DNA of 64,000 bases. It comes from Rhytidiadelphus loreus (taxonomy: Eukaryota > Streptophyta > Bryopsida > Hypnales > Hylocomiaceae). The stretch spans positions 5,704,001-5,768,000 of the forward strand of contig OX344764.1 in the NCBI GenBank assembly GCA_947034895.1. Reading direction: 5' to 3'. Numbering within the stretch: position 1 is the stretch's first letter; each line of letters opens with the position of its first letter. The notes below the pieces were generated by a model. That model had not been told where the DNA came from, made no database searches, and worked only from the letters and a program-made list of their open reading frames with translations. Position numbers and translations under genes: made by a program. This document shows, in pieces, positions 10,489-22,342 of this stretch.

Positions 10489-12890
10489 CTACCTGCCTTC
10501 CATGACTTGTGAGTTTTTTATTGACGTAGGGGAGTGAGCTGGAGCGAGAGGTCCTGAGCATCGTCGACCTTCTACTGGGATGGACGGCATGACCATCTCC
10601 GCCCCTAGTCGTGCAGCCCGTTGAGTACTCGCCTGAGCCCTGGCCCACACTACATCTTGCCGCTTTTGGGAGTTGCGGGCCCACTCCAAGGCCTTTTGCG
10701 CTTTTTCTTCTGCCTTCCGCGCTTTTTCCTCAACAACTTGGCGTTGGTGAGTTTCACGTTGTTGACGTCTCTCCTCGCACTGCACTTGTTTTCTCTGCTG
10801 TGCAGCTTGCCTTGAAAGTCACCATATTTCCTTCTCTCTTGCTTGTTGTTCATTTCGATCTTGCATTTGTTTCACGCTGGCAATGTATGCATCTGAAGTG
10901 ACAAGAATGGATTTAGAAAAATCGACAATGGGATCAACGCTACGTTTACGTTGTTTTGACTTTGGAGCAACTGTGGGCAACTGCAAGAAACGCGTGACAG
11001 AATTAGGATTTTTGTCGACGTCGCCACCTTCGACCTCGCTTGCTTGTTCCGTAATCAATGTTCCTGCAGCCACAAAAAAATGTTCAGTGGAAGCATTTGG
11101 AGCCACCTGCAGGTCACCTTCGATGTCGTCATCCTGTAAAGAACGTATGTCCTCTTCTTCCCTATTATCGGCTTCACAATGTGATGTATCCTTTGGTACT
11201 TCGACAAAGTCGTCAATAGGTGATGGAATTGGTTTGGTAGACTTGTAAATTTCACTAGGGCCTAGCTGTGCATCCACTGCCATTTTGTTGAGTGGATAAA
11301 TCCCTGTGCACTTGAAGCCCTTGGTGATACTGTTGATGGTCAAAGCACGGCGCAAACTTAGAGACACCCACTGAGCAAGGATTTGTTTGGATGCAAGGCG
11401 GTTGAGATTTCACGATACCCAGAAATCGCGGTATTGCCTAAAGTAGGTCTTGAAAGGTCCAAATACACAGACATCCAAATGTTGAAGAGCATGCGATGTG
11501 TAAGACAGTAAGGTCACAATGTCCACTTCTGCTTTTTGTGCCTCTATAGCCACTTTAAGAGTGACATGACTTGCATGTCCATCTACAACAAGTAAATGTC
11601 GTTGTGTAGGAGAAATGTCAATGAGTTCTTGGACGTTGTGAATGAAGTGTTGAATCCATGCGCTGAATAAATCCGCAGTCATCCATGCATTCTGTTGCAT
11701 GGCCATGGTGGTAGCTGATTCACAATGATGTAAATAGTCTTGGCGCACACGTTTACCTTTAAAAATGTAAAATGATGGAATTGCTGACCCTGCTGCGTTG
11801 ATCCAGACCAAGACGGACAATCACTCCCTTTGATCCGGGATGGTGCGGTGCACATGACGAGCACCTTTGCGGCCTAAGACAATTGCTCCACGATTTCTTC
11901 CAACCTGCACACCGCTTTCATCACAATTCCACACCCTATGTAGAGGATATGCATGTAAGGTATATAGTAGCTTTAAATTTTCGTAGAAGCTTTGCACATT
12001 CTCTACACACAAACCTTTGGCATGAGAGAATGGAAGAGCTTCCGCTGTCCTCAATGCGAGCTTTGGGTGACAGTGTCTGAACCACCTCAGCCATCCATTA
12101 CTTGGGATTCCATTCTTGAATGGTGTCACTCGACTCTTAGTCATCTTGTAAACTTTCATTTTCAGGCTTAGGGGACTCAAGCCTAGTCCCCTGTCGCACA
12201 TGGCAAGTGTGTACTCCACTAGCTGCTGCTCTTCATCATCTGTAAGAACACTATGAATTCCTCGCTTTCTTGATTTTCGCACACCATAGCACCAATCTCT
12301 GAAAGTGGAGTATGGAATTCCGTTGTTTGAAGCAGCTTGCCTCATACTTGCTCCTTCTTGATGTTGTTCCAATGCCATAGTCATTTGTTCATCTGTCCAC
12401 CAAGAATTTTTTTTGGCTTGCATACAACGTCTTTGCCTTGTCGTGATTGTTGTTGTTTAGGTTGCACATTGTTGACATCTTGCAACGTACTGTCTTCTAT
12501 TGCAGGAGATCGATGCAGTGCTACATCCCTTTCATTGCGTTCCTGGCCCCCGGGCTTGTTGAAGACAAGCACGCCCTTCTCCTTGCGCAGCCTCTTTTTG
12601 TCCACTACCGATGGATTCTTCATCTGTTGCTTGCGTTGGCGCAAACTCTGCCCACGAATAAGCCTAGCGGTGCCACTTTGCCCGCTTGTTGCTATAAAGT
12701 CTTCGTCCCCGTTGCTACTCCTTGCACCGGCTACGCTACTTCTGCTGCCCTGTCCCGCCCATTGTAGCACAGGTAGGGCATCATAGTTATTGGCCCCGTT
12801 GCCAAGTTGATGGTCACTTGTAGTACTGTGACTAGTGTCTAAGCTCCCGTCAGATGGTATTGGCTCTTCTTCAGTACTACTGGAGTTCAT
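10489..12890 (-). pseudogene. pogo/jerky-like DDE transposase (HTH_psq, CENP-B-type HTH, DDE_1), inactivated
   Basis: One long minus-strand gene of roughly 800 codons is interrupted by four lesions. A Ser/Asn/Gln-rich N-terminus starts at 12890. A frameshift falls in a run of eight T (12407-12414). Then come a psq-type helix-turn-helix (DEQMTMALEQ...SMRQAASNNGIPYSTFRDW), a Tc5/CENP-B-type DNA-binding region, and the DDE core: WNCDESG (Asp at 11920-11922), VVDGHASH (Asp at 11581-11583) and LDVCVFGPFK (Asp at 11473-11475), so all three catalytic acids survive. GFKCTGIYPLN follows, then an acidic region and a basic, Gln/Arg-rich coiled coil. In-frame TGA codons at 11821, 11410 and 10819 break the frame, which otherwise continues. 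The gene family moves DNA by cut-and-paste at TA sites or is domesticated; here it is dead unless the stops are sequencing artefacts. I could not find its terminal repeats. Confidence 0.85.
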
Positions 12891-14574
12891 TTCTTGCTCT
12901 TATATGTGACTTACCAAAAAATCATGGGATATTGGCATGTTCTTCAGTGTTGTAATAGGAATCTATTGCACCACAAATAGCTCAATTACACAGACATGCA
13001 TGTGGACAACAAGGGCTTAGAAGACAAGGAAGCATATTCAAGTGAAACAAAAAGAACTAAGACATCAACGTTTATTCTTTGCATTTTCTTTGCTCACAGA
13101 TGGATAAGCTCTTATGAAAGTTTTTTTTTTTTTCTTCAAACCATGGTCTTGGTGAGATTTTTGAACACCCTGTCTTTAACTTTAGTTCATCTTCTTTCAT
13201 GAGTGCAAACATGAGGAGGCTAGCTCATTTGCTGTTGACCATACCTAGAGCACTATATAACAGCAATGACCATTTGCAAGACATATTGCTCTTTAAATTA
13301 GGGTATTCTAGGGAACTAACCTTGTTGTTGTGTTTTTGGGAAGCAAGCAAGCGATCTCTCTGTACTCACAATTTTCGAATTGAAGAGAAAAAGATTCACT
13401 TTGTTCTTTGTGTTAATTACTCTGTGCAGGCACAAGTATTGGAATTAGTGCATGAAATAGATGGTTAGCATACAACACTTGCTCTTCTTACATACATACC
13501 CTAAATGTATGGTCCTCCAAACACTGTATTCTTAATTTGCATACATAACAATTGCTATTCATCGTTGTCCCAAGCAATTCAGCACGAAATCAGTTTCTTC
13601 ACTTGAACATGATTTTCATAAACAATAATTCTAGCAGCATTTCAGAGAACCTTATGATCCATGAGCAACATCCTGTCTCACCAGCACTTCCAAGACAGCG
13701 TGAATTCAGCCACTCCTTCCTTGACAAAAAACTACAGTGAAAACTATTGTGACGAAAACTGAAGGCGTTAGAGTCTTCACAAAACTATCCTCATTGACAA
13801 TAATGAGTTGTGATTATGGAGACTACCTCCTGAGAGTAGAGGGCACTTACTTTCTAATCACTAAATTTGGGAAATCAGTTAATGAAAACCTCCCATACCA
13901 AGCGCAGCCACATTAAAAAATAATCATCCAAACAACAAAAATCAGCTGCCAAAAATGGGCAATTCCACTAATACGCCATTCATTTTTTACTAAACAATCG
14001 CAGCCATTCCAAAATTAGGTAGCATTCCATTTTGCTCATTGCCACTTGCCACTCTACAAAACAATAAGGTAGAAGCACCCATTCCCGACCAAGGTCCAAT
14101 AACCAACCTATAGATTGATTGATTTCCAACCATAGCAAAAATGTTTTTTTTTCTCCATTTCAAAATTGGGACTTATAAGTTATTGATATATGTTCCAAAT
14201 TAGTGAGTCAGAAAGTAGAAAGCTATAAATAAGAAGGTAGTTTTTGAATGATCAAAATTAGGAGAGTCTATAGATCGGCAATGGGTCCGAAGTACGTTTT
14301 GCCTTTCAATATTCATAGTAATTTCAATTCAAGTGATAAAATTACCAAAGTTTTTGCAATCCTCCTCATTTCTATCCCTACACCTCTGAAAATATTTACT
14401 ATCCTAGATCATGTCTCCAATTGCTTATTCAGTCGACTATGGGGGCTTCTACTTAGTTCTCTTCCCAATCAGTAACCGTCAGAATTTATCATTTATTTCT
14501 CTCAGATTGCACGGAATTACACCACCCTACGCTACTGAAATGGATGTGTGGTCGGAAATGGGATTCCTCCCTTA
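12891..14574. other. Intergenic stretch with no supported feature
   Basis: Several short frames (for example 13199-13468, 14248-14475) show no recognisable motifs. No repeat shared with the rest of the window was seen. The 5' end of the pogo-like element may lie in its first part. Confidence 0.35.
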
Positions 14575-14712
14575 TGCAAGGTCATCATCTCAACGGCAAT
14601 GAAAAATATGATTTTCAGCGCTTGGTCCATAGAAAACGGTGAGCCTTTACCATTGTTGCGTTCCAGGGGCAGATTGATGAGCCTTCAAAGATCTCCCCAG
14701 TGCTTGCTCAAG
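14575..14712 (-). pseudogene. Short kinase gene fragment
   Basis: The segment from TCATCATCTCAACGGCAATG through GTTGCGTTCCAGGGGCAGAT to AGATCTCCCCAG matches 54806-54926 of the intact kinase (helix region before the catalytic loop). It is only about 46 codons long and ends where a small MITE is inserted. Confidence 0.75.
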
Positions 14713-14719
14713 ATTAATC

Positions 14720-14848
14720 TAGGGCTTTTTTTTTTGGCGAAATTTCGCTAGACTGTCAGAAATCTGACCTCTCTGGCTTCATCCCTCCAAAAACTGGCCT
14801 CTATATTGAAGCCAACACACGGGACACAGGTCCAAAAAAAAAGCCCTG
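14720..14848. mobile_element. 129-bp hAT-type MITE with perfect 8-bp target duplication
   Basis: GATTAATC occurs immediately on each side (14712-14719 and 14849-14856). The ends TAGGGCTTTTTTTTT and (reverse-complemented) CAGGGCTTTTTTTTT are inverted repeats of the hAT type. The interior has no reading frame. Confidence 0.9.
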
Positions 14849-14876
14849 GATTAATCCACTCAATTGCAATAGTGTT

Positions 14877-14904
14877 TCATATATATATATATATATATAT
14901 ATAT
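14877..14904. repeat. (TA)n microsatellite
   Basis: An uninterrupted alternating A/T run of about 28 bases. Confidence 0.95.
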
Positions 14905-15089
14905 CTTATTTCACGCGTAAATTAAGAAAAGCATACGTTAGCATCCCCAAGAAAGAACAATCTGAAGGGTTAATACAATTAATGAACTGTCGGGGCTCAC
15001 GAGAGTCCCTCATATCACTTCAAGAGCCAGCTTGCAGCCAGCATGCCGGAGGACTTGCTTATACTCCTGAAACCAGTGCATTGGTAGTA

Positions 15090-15318
15090 TGGTACACTAA
15101 TGATGATAAATAGTGTTAGCCATACTAACTATTTTAGAAATGCTATAAGTTTTTACTTTTGATGAATATTTTTACTGAGTGTATAGATCCTAATATAATT
15201 TTAAGTGGGAGAACTTTACACCTATAGTTGGTAAAAATATTCATCAACAGTAAAAACTTATAGCTCTTTTAAATCAATTAGTGTAGGTAACACTATTTAT
15301 CATCATTAATGTAGTGCT
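15090..15318. repeat. Foldback hairpin element
   Basis: The left arm TACACTAATGATGATAAATA...GCTATAAGTTTTTACTTTT is mirrored by AGTAAAAACTTATAGC...TAAATAGTGTTACC on the other side of a spacer around 15170-15220. Arms are about 85 bases. Non-coding; could form a long stem if transcribed. Confidence 0.8.
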
Positions 15319-15474
15319 CTTAAACCAACCCTCTTCTTCAAACCATCCTCTAGGTGGCTGAAAAATGGATACATTATGGACTACTGATTATGTCAGAGAA
15401 GAGAAAGATTTAGTTCATTCTTCTCCAATGGATGGTTTATACTTCTTTAAAGGTTGATTTAAGAGGCACTGTAG
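15311..15474. repeat. Second foldback hairpin, abutting the first
   Basis: GTGCTCTTAAACCAACC with AAACCATCC at the left is answered by GGATGGTTT and GGTTGATTTAAGAGGCAC at the right. It shares a few bases with the right end of the preceding hairpin. Confidence 0.7.
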
Positions 15475-15595
15475 GTTCATTTCTAATTAAGTGGATAGGC
15501 GTTCATTAATTTTTTTCAAAATGAGAATCGGCGGCCCAACTACCTTCCTACATATGCTAAAAAATCTGAAATAATAATTAACTCAAGCTTCCATT

Positions 15596-15932
15596 CAAGT
15601 TTTAGTAAAAGTCACATTTAGGAACCTTATCTATTAATTATTGCATGCTTCAATGCTTGTTTTTGGTAAAGCTGTATCTTTTTTCAGACCATTTAAGAGT
15701 GGGTTTTGCAAGGGCTAGAAGTCACAAATAGGTCCCTATGGCAGAATTCTTTGAAAACTCAAAACTAATTCACAATAGCTCCAAAAAATATGAAACCACT
15801 TGGGTTAGATTCCGCATCAAATATTCTTCAAGTGAAAAATAAAGGAAAATATTTTTGCGCATCTGAAACCTATCAAAAAGGCCCAACAGCCCTTAAAGTG
15901 TCGCTTTTAGAGCAACCTACCTTAATCAAAAT
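15596..15932. mobile_element. Right-end fragment of an AGGTA/TACCT-type element
   Basis: The stretch matches 57540-57869, including GGCAGAATTCTTTG, ATATGAAACCACTTGGGTT and the end CTACCTTA. The left end is not present. Confidence 0.65.
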
Positions 15933-16222
15933 GGAACTGAGTAAAAAAATCTGCATCACACAGCAAATAAGCAATCAGTGTAATAATATAAGAAGATGCA
16001 AGGGGAATTGCTCACACAGCCACACCAATCAGCTCTTATAAGAACTCACCTGGATCTACACATGCATTTCCACGGGGAGAGAGACAGTGTTCCTTCAATC
16101 CTGCTAATTGTTCTCTTTATTGTCATACCTACTCATGGCTTGAATCCTGTAAACATCTGCAACAGGAAAGCTCTGCACCACGACGGAGGGCAATGTTAAA
16201 AATGTACACATATGAAGAACCT

Positions 16223-16327
16223 ACACTAAATAGTGAAATTAGGTTGCCCCACACTAATTTCTCATATCTAACACTTTCAGACATGATCAACTATAGTCTG
16301 GGGCAACCTAATTTCACTATTTAGTGT
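16223..16327. repeat. 105-bp hairpin MITE with perfect 29-bp arms
   Basis: Bases 16223-16251 (starting ACACTAAATAGTGAAATTAG) are the exact reverse complement of 16299-16327, around a 47-base loop. The perfection of the arms implies a young insertion or active correction. Confidence 0.9.
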
Positions 16328-16369
16328 AAGGCCCAATTCACAGGGCATTGCCCTCTATTAATTTTCAAA

Positions 16370-17353
16370 TTGGCAAGACTTGAGGCAGCTTTGGGAGATG
16401 GGTTGTCCTCGTTCGCAACTCAATGGTGTTCGAGTAAGTTGGACACTAGGAGGTATTTTATGAGCTTGGCCTAGACAGGACCAGGTGTCAAATAGAAGAC
16501 CTTTACGATCATCAAGGCACTGTGGGCTATAGTATCTCAGGTCTCTCAAGCTTAACTCTGTAAGGACGGACTGGCCACCGTGTGAATCAACTAATTAAAA
16601 TAAATAAATAAAACACTCATTGGAGGTCAAAGTATTGGGCAAGACCTCCCCTTTATCCAAAGAAATTCGAGGATGAATATTTGTACTTTTGTCTCACATG
16701 GAAGTTAGGATTCTTTGTCATCCATCAGACACTTAGTGTTCACAACAACATTTTAGGGTTAAATAATAATTTGACAACTTGAATGTAGAGAGAACCTCAA
16801 GTGAGTTAGGTGCCTACATCTAAAATTGTGCAAGTAAGTATTTGAACATGGTTCTAGTTAATATTAGTTTGTGTTACTTTCTGTTGGGCCTACTTGACAG
16901 TTGAACAAAGATTCTAGAATTTACAGAATATGATTTTAGGACACCAAGGATAGGGGAGACGATCCATTTTCAACCACTTAAGCAATTATGCATATTTGGA
17001 GCACATATTTCCGGAGTGACAAATTTTTCCCATGTACAAAAATAGAATTTGGAAGGATTGCATATTTTTTCAGAATTTTATTACACAAAACATAATTACT
17101 ATGAAATTTTTAGTGGAAGATTATCTCCAACGTACAATGGTGATATAGACCTTTTGATTTATGACCATAGGTTGATTGCCAATACAACCAAGGGCTAGTT
17201 GCAATATTGATAGCCTTGTAGCCAATCATAATGCTCCACAACTTCACAAAAATAGAATGGTCTATTGGTTGGGAATGGTGGGATGATCAGGAATGGGTTG
17301 ACTTTCCTATACCAAGAAACTTAAAGTGTGAAGTCTATCATAGTTTTACCCTT
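16370..17353 (+). repeat. Dispersed 1-kb repeat X, copy 1
   Basis: This segment is the approximate reverse complement of 23528-24604 and corresponds to the split copy at 56547-60333. Landmarks are TGTCCTCGTTCGCAACTCAA, GACCAGGTGTCAAATAGAAG, TAAGGACGGACTGG, and CTATACCAAGAAAC near its right end. It contains an old TTAACCC-type MITE remnant at about 16588-16756. There is no credible coding frame; the family is non-autonomous. Confidence 0.8.
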
Positions 17354-17419
17354 AGGGGTCACTTAGAATATCCATTAGAAACCATATGCGAACAAAACTT
17401 TGGACCCCCTATATATTTT

Positions 17420-17825
17420 TTGAATTTTAAATAAAAATAAATAAATAGAAATATGAATAGATTTTCCTACTTTGAAAGGTTATGTTTTGAATTATTGATA
17501 TTTTTATTTGTTAATAATAATTAGTTAAAAAAATTTGAAGTAAAAAGATGCACTGTAGAATTGGAAAATAACTTTCATACCCCTACATTATATAAGAAAA
17601 AATTGTTTAAAAATGAACAAAAAATTCCTAAAAAGAACTCTCTATTGAAAGCTCATTTTGAGTTGAATATTGATTCAATGGTCGCCGAAATGTCTTTTCT
17701 ATAATTATTTGAGTTGAAAAACATGCCATTTTAGTTCATTTTCAACCTCTTCTAGAAATCGTTTCATATTTTATTTGAGTTCAAAATTTCTGCAATAGAA
17801 ACCTATAGTCATTATTAAACAATGG
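17420..17825. mobile_element. Diverged copy of the 0.58-kb hAT MITE, ends missing
   Basis: The body from GAATAGATTTTCCTAC through GAAAATAACTTTCATACC, TATTGAAAGCTCATTTTG and AACATGCCATTTTAGTTCAT to CATTATTAAACAATG matches 9640-9995 and 47660-48030. The GGGGAGGACACTC termini are gone. Confidence 0.7.
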
Positions 17826-17832
17826 AGTACCG

Positions 17833-18300
17833 CACTTGACGAGGAGATGATGCTTTGAGTTTCAACAATGTTCACTTACTAGACGGTCTCAACATTCATG
17901 TGTTGAACCCAATTTGAAGCCAAGCATGTGAGGCAGAAACAACCTTCAGTGTCTCCACTGAGTCCGCGTGTCATCTTCACACTCAGTAGGCTAAACTCTT
18001 CCAAGATAATAACACCTTGTTTGCAAGCCTATTATTTTCCAAATTGACAATGAAATCTGTCTAAATAATGTCATTTCAGAGAGTCCCTAAGTTTCCTGCA
18101 ACTGAAGCTTGTAGATCTAGTCCGCATAATTTGTTGTAAGGTAGTCTTGTAAATTTGCTACCAAGATTGTTTTGTCTTGGACTATCTTGGACTTACAAAA
18201 CTATCCTGCTTGAGTTGAACCCAAATCACAATCTACTTAATATTGCATTCTGACAGGCTTTGAGAAACTGAATGGTCTTCGGGATGTGGAGCTTGTCCAC
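17833..18300. repeat. Dispersed repeat R, truncated copy 1
   Basis: GACGAGGAGATGATGCTTTG to TGACAGGCTTTGAGAAACT matches 47320-48330 and 61000-61425. At 18077 it reads CATTTCAGAGAGTCCC, the empty counterpart of the hAT MITE insertion at 47556. Confidence 0.8.
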
Positions 18301-19449
18301 ATTTATTTTCTTAAAAGGAATCCCTTACATTGAGATTGAGATTCTTAGAAGACATTGAGAATCCCTTAGAAGACATTGAGATTCTTTTCCAAATTTTTAA
18401 TGGCAAATTCTTGGTAGGGTGAAACAAATCTCAATATTTTGCAAACTAGGATTTTGTAGGATTAAAAATTTACATACTTGTCACATTACGTGATAGTCAA
18501 AATTTGAATGTCAAAAGTATTTAAAAAATTTATTTATGAAATGTAATTTAATAAAAAATGGTAGCAAACATGATAATGTTTTTCTAATGAAAGAAATAAT
18601 AGACTAAAAGAGATTGAAAAAAAACATTTTCTTAAAAATTTCTAGTCTTGACTTTACACAAACAAATTGGCCTTGGAATACTTTTCTTTTAATGTTTATT
18701 CTTATTAATTTAAAAAATAATAGGTTCTAGTGTGATGAAAAACAAAAAATATATAAAAATGATTCCAAATTTTTTGAAGATGTTCCAAAAAATAAACTAA
18801 TAATATAAATTATTAAATCACAATTGCACATTTCACATTTACAACAAGATGAATTGAAAATGTCATTTTTGATGTATAGATACATTACAAACATATATAA
18901 ATGAAGGTCATAATAGTCATTATACAAAAAGTCATCATGTTTGAAGGTTGATTATATTTTAAACTATTCAAGCACCGATATTTTTCATATGAGATATATA
19001 GTTGACGATTTACAATTTATAGGTATAAGGGTGTAGGAAAATAACTTCAATTATTTTTTTGTTGTATGAATGCAATATTTAATCTTGAACGACATTAAAT
19101 TACATTAAAGTACTTAAAGCATTTTTTGTAGCATCCTATAATACAATTATAAAATAATATAATTGCTTGTACTATGTATACCTTGCTGTTTCAAACTATT
19201 AATGCATTTTACAACAAAACTTAAAGAAAAAACACTTCAAATTATAATTGTATGTTTCACATTTGTAAATTGGCACATCATAATTGATGTAGAAAAAACC
19301 AAGAACATGTTGACAACATATATGAATAAGCTTATGAGCTATAAAAAAATCCATATGTAGTACATCATGATAATCACATTTTAAGGGAATAAAAAGTCAA
19401 ACATATTCCGCACATTACACCAATGTGTTTGTTCACTAATGTAAAATTC
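18301..19449. other. AT-rich intergenic DNA without recognisable features
   Basis: Short direct repeats of AGACATTGAGATTC (18345-18380) are the only structure I noticed. No frame looks coding. Confidence 0.35.
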
Positions 19450-19522
19450 AAGGTTTAGAATCTAAAGTCTAGGATTTAGGGTTTAAGATTTAGGATTTAA
19501 AATTTAGGGTTTAGAGTATAGC
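19450..19522. repeat. Degenerate TTTAGGG-like interstitial repeat
   Basis: Variants of TTTAGGG and TTTAGGA recur about ten times in 70 bases. The plant telomere repeat is TTTAGGG, but the array is too degenerate to claim a telomeric origin. Confidence 0.4.
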
Positions 19523-19679
19523 ATTTATAATGCATATTTCAATGTGTGAAAGATTAATTTGAATTATCCTTTCTTTGTATACATAATTGCTATATAGAAT
19601 GCTTGTAGTATTAAATAGAAGCCTTGAAAAGCAAATTTGTACTTTTAAAAATCCATTAATACAATACAGCTGGATGGGG

Positions 19680-20340
19680 GGTAGGATAGGTGAACGAGTG
19701 GTTAGATGGCGAACAAGGGGTCAGAGGAGAGGAGGGCGTCTTTTTGGCCATTATCAAACACAGTCTTGGAAAATGGTCCATAACTTTTTGCTAAAAGGTG
19801 GAAAGTTGAAACAGATTCTTATAGGTGAAACTTGACTTTATTTCCAACCTTTTTGTTGTTGAAAGTTTTTTGAAAAAAGACATTTTATTATGCGTAAAAA
19901 AGGTTTGAAAATCAAGTTTTGTGACATTTTACTGTGGTCAGGCGGACGGACGGACCAAGGGTCAGAGGGTCAGAGACTTGGAGGGTCGATTGGGTGGTGA
20001 GATGGGTGGATAGGGATCAGAGGAGAGGACGGCATTTCTTTGGCCATTTTCAAATATAGCCTTGGAAAATGATCCACAACTTTTTTCTGGAACGTCAAAA
20101 CTTGAAATGGATTCTTGAAGGTGAAACTTGGCTTCATTTCCAACCTTTTTGTAGTTTAAAGTTTCTTGAAAAAATACATTTTACTATGCATAAAAGAGGT
20201 CTAAAAATTATATTTTATGACATTTTACTACGGTCGGGCAGACGGTCGGATGGGCCATTGGAAGGGCGGATGGGGGTCGGAGGAGCGGACAACAGTTTTT
20301 TGGCCATTTTCAAACACAACCTTGAAAAATGGTCAAGCTG
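19680..20340. repeat. Tandem repeat with ~290-bp unit alternating AT-rich and GGAC/GGTC-rich halves
   Basis: A partial unit (19680-19768) is followed by two fuller units beginning near GAAAATGGTCCATAACTTTT (19769) and GAAAATGATCCACAACTTTT (20062). Each holds TTTCCAACCTTTTTG, GAAAAAA(G/T)ACATTTTA, GACATTTTACT and then a G-rich half with GGACGGACGGACC-like words. A further diverged half unit is at 20590-20840, where the complementary GTCCGCCCGTCCG words appear. Confidence 0.75.
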
Positions 20341-20589
20341 AGTAAGCAATGATTGTGGTTGTCGTTGCCTCAAATGAATGAATGAATGAGAGTGGCAATT
20401 TTTGCGTCGGTTATGTTAGTGGTGATCAGTCATGGATCAGTCTCACTTCTCAAATAGATAGGGCGGCAATATTGGGTTCATGGCGATGATGCTGCTTTGT
20501 CCCTACTCGAATGGAAACTTTCCAATCAAGCACAACAAATCTTCCAGTTCAACATCACAGATCGTGGGGACAGTACTTCGGAAATAACT

Positions 20590-20850
20590 TATTGTTGGAA
20601 GTTTGAAACTTGAAACGGATTCTTGGAGGTGTAACTTGGCTTCATTTCCAACCTTTTTGAAGTTTAAAGTTTTTTGAAAAAAGACATTTTACTATGCGTA
20701 AAAGAGGTCTGAAAATCATGTTTTATGACATTTTACTGTGGTCCGGCCGTCCGCTTGTCTACATCGTCCGCCCGTCCGTGCTGTTCGTCTGTCGAAATGT
20801 CCAACGGATGTCGTCCGATGGACACCGTCCACTACGTCCGCGTGTCTAGA
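20590..20850. repeat. Detached unit of the ~290-bp repeat, GTCCG-rich
   Basis: CTTGAAACGGATTCTTGGAG to GACATTTTACTGTGG matches the units at 19.8 and 20.1 kb. It continues into an unusual run of GTCCGxxCGTCCG words (20750-20850) that can pair with the GGAC-rich half of the tandem units. Confidence 0.6.
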
Positions 20851-21189
20851 TTTGGGACATGATTTGCCCCTAGACGTTGAAATTTGTCAACCCTAGCCTA
20901 AGCGGTTCTCGCTCCTACATGTCTTGAATATATAAGCAGTAGGTAGGGCCAACATTCCCCATGTTTGTCACCTGGGCCTCTTTCTCTTGAACTTCAATTC
21001 ATTTTGAGCTCCTTGTAAGTCTACTTGGGTGGCAGATGGCCCTGGTTTGTTGCTAAGGTGATGTAATAATAGTTCAAGAATATTGTTTTGTGGAATATTG
21101 TTTTTTCATTCAACACGAAGAAGGAGGAAGGCTTTTGTAATCATCCGTCAATGCAATGGGAAGTCAACATAAACAAACAAAAGAATGGA

Positions 21190-22150
21190 AATCTTGGTAC
21201 AATTTTCAGAGAATGGGATGAAAGTGACTTATATTTTCTGCAATAGGACATTTAGTTACAAATGTGAGCGTGCTTTTGCACACTTTAGAGAGGTCAATTT
21301 GTCGTAGTCTACTTGGGCCGATGCGACATAGATTTGCCAATTGTGCAAAATTTGTCCCACAACAAATGAATCCCGAAGACATGTATGAAGGAGAATCAAT
21401 TCTGAGTGGTCCATCGAGAGCAACTCCAGTTGCAAGTTCAAGCCAATCCACTTAGAATGAAGTGATGGGTGGGGTCATGGGTGGAGGCTTGGAAGAAGGG
21501 GCTAATCTCTCTGAAGAAAATGACCCTTTACACATGTCTAATAGTCTCGCTGCATCGAATTCCACGAGATCTAGGCCATTACGTCAACAACGCATGCTAG
21601 ATGCCTTCAACATTGCAAAGAAGAAGGAGTTGGATGAGAAGTGGGCAAGTTTTTTCTATGAGGCAAATGTGCCATTTAATGTGGCAAGGAATGCAACCTT
21701 TATTGAAGCGATGAGGGCAACCTCTGTGGCAAGGTTTGAATACAATCCACTTTTTTTATCATAAGTTGAGGACTAATTTGATTGAACCCAAGAGGTTGCA
21801 AATCGAGAAGCAAATTGAAGTCAAAGTTGGTTTTGCAGTCAAGCATTACGGAGGGTCGATATGCAGCGATGGTTGGAATGATGTTAACCAGAGGCCCCTC
21901 ATGAATGTAATGATGTCATGCCCCACAAGTGATGTATTTTTTAGACTGGTCCATTGACACTATCGGGCAAAGGAAATCCATGCGCTACATAGCAGACCAA
22001 ATAAAAGTATGCATAATTGAAAAAGTGGGTCCCAAATATGTGATGCAAGTTTGTACAGATAATGCAACAAACATGCTTGGGGCATTAAACGATATTGTTC
22101 TAATATACCTACACATGATGGTGCTTTTACCATCAACGGTAGGATCTTAA
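21190..22150 (+). pseudogene. hAT-family transposase relic (BED-like finger and DUF659)
   Basis: Three frames in succession encode a degraded hAT transposase. First is a finger-like FCNRTFSYKCERAFAHF (about 21218-21290), then a linker with RPLRQQRMLDAF, then a DUF659-type core: CSDGWNDVNQRPLMNVMM, the IDTIGQRKSMRYIADQI stretch and VCTDNATNML (about 21860-22085). At least two frameshifts separate these, and the C-terminal dimerisation region is not recognisable. In live hAT enzymes this core carries the RNase-H-like catalytic fold. It lies between inverted copies of repeat X, but those copies also occur without it. Confidence 0.8.
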
Positions 22151-22342
22151 TTGGTGGTCTCACCAGCATACAGGATTGATGTGGAAGTAGTGTTTCTTTT
22201 TGTGCACAATTGTTTGCCATTTGGCTATAGCCGAAAGATGTAAAGAAAATTTTCATTGCTTTGGATCAAAATAGCTAGTGAGCTGCTGTATTTTGAAACT
22301 AGTAGTCAAATTTTACCTAAGTATCACCCAGTTTTGATATAG

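Noticed and set aside
19450..19522. Interstitial telomere marking a chromosome fusion
   Set aside because: Repeats are too degenerate and mixed with unrelated words to infer a fusion; kept only as a low-confidence repeat.
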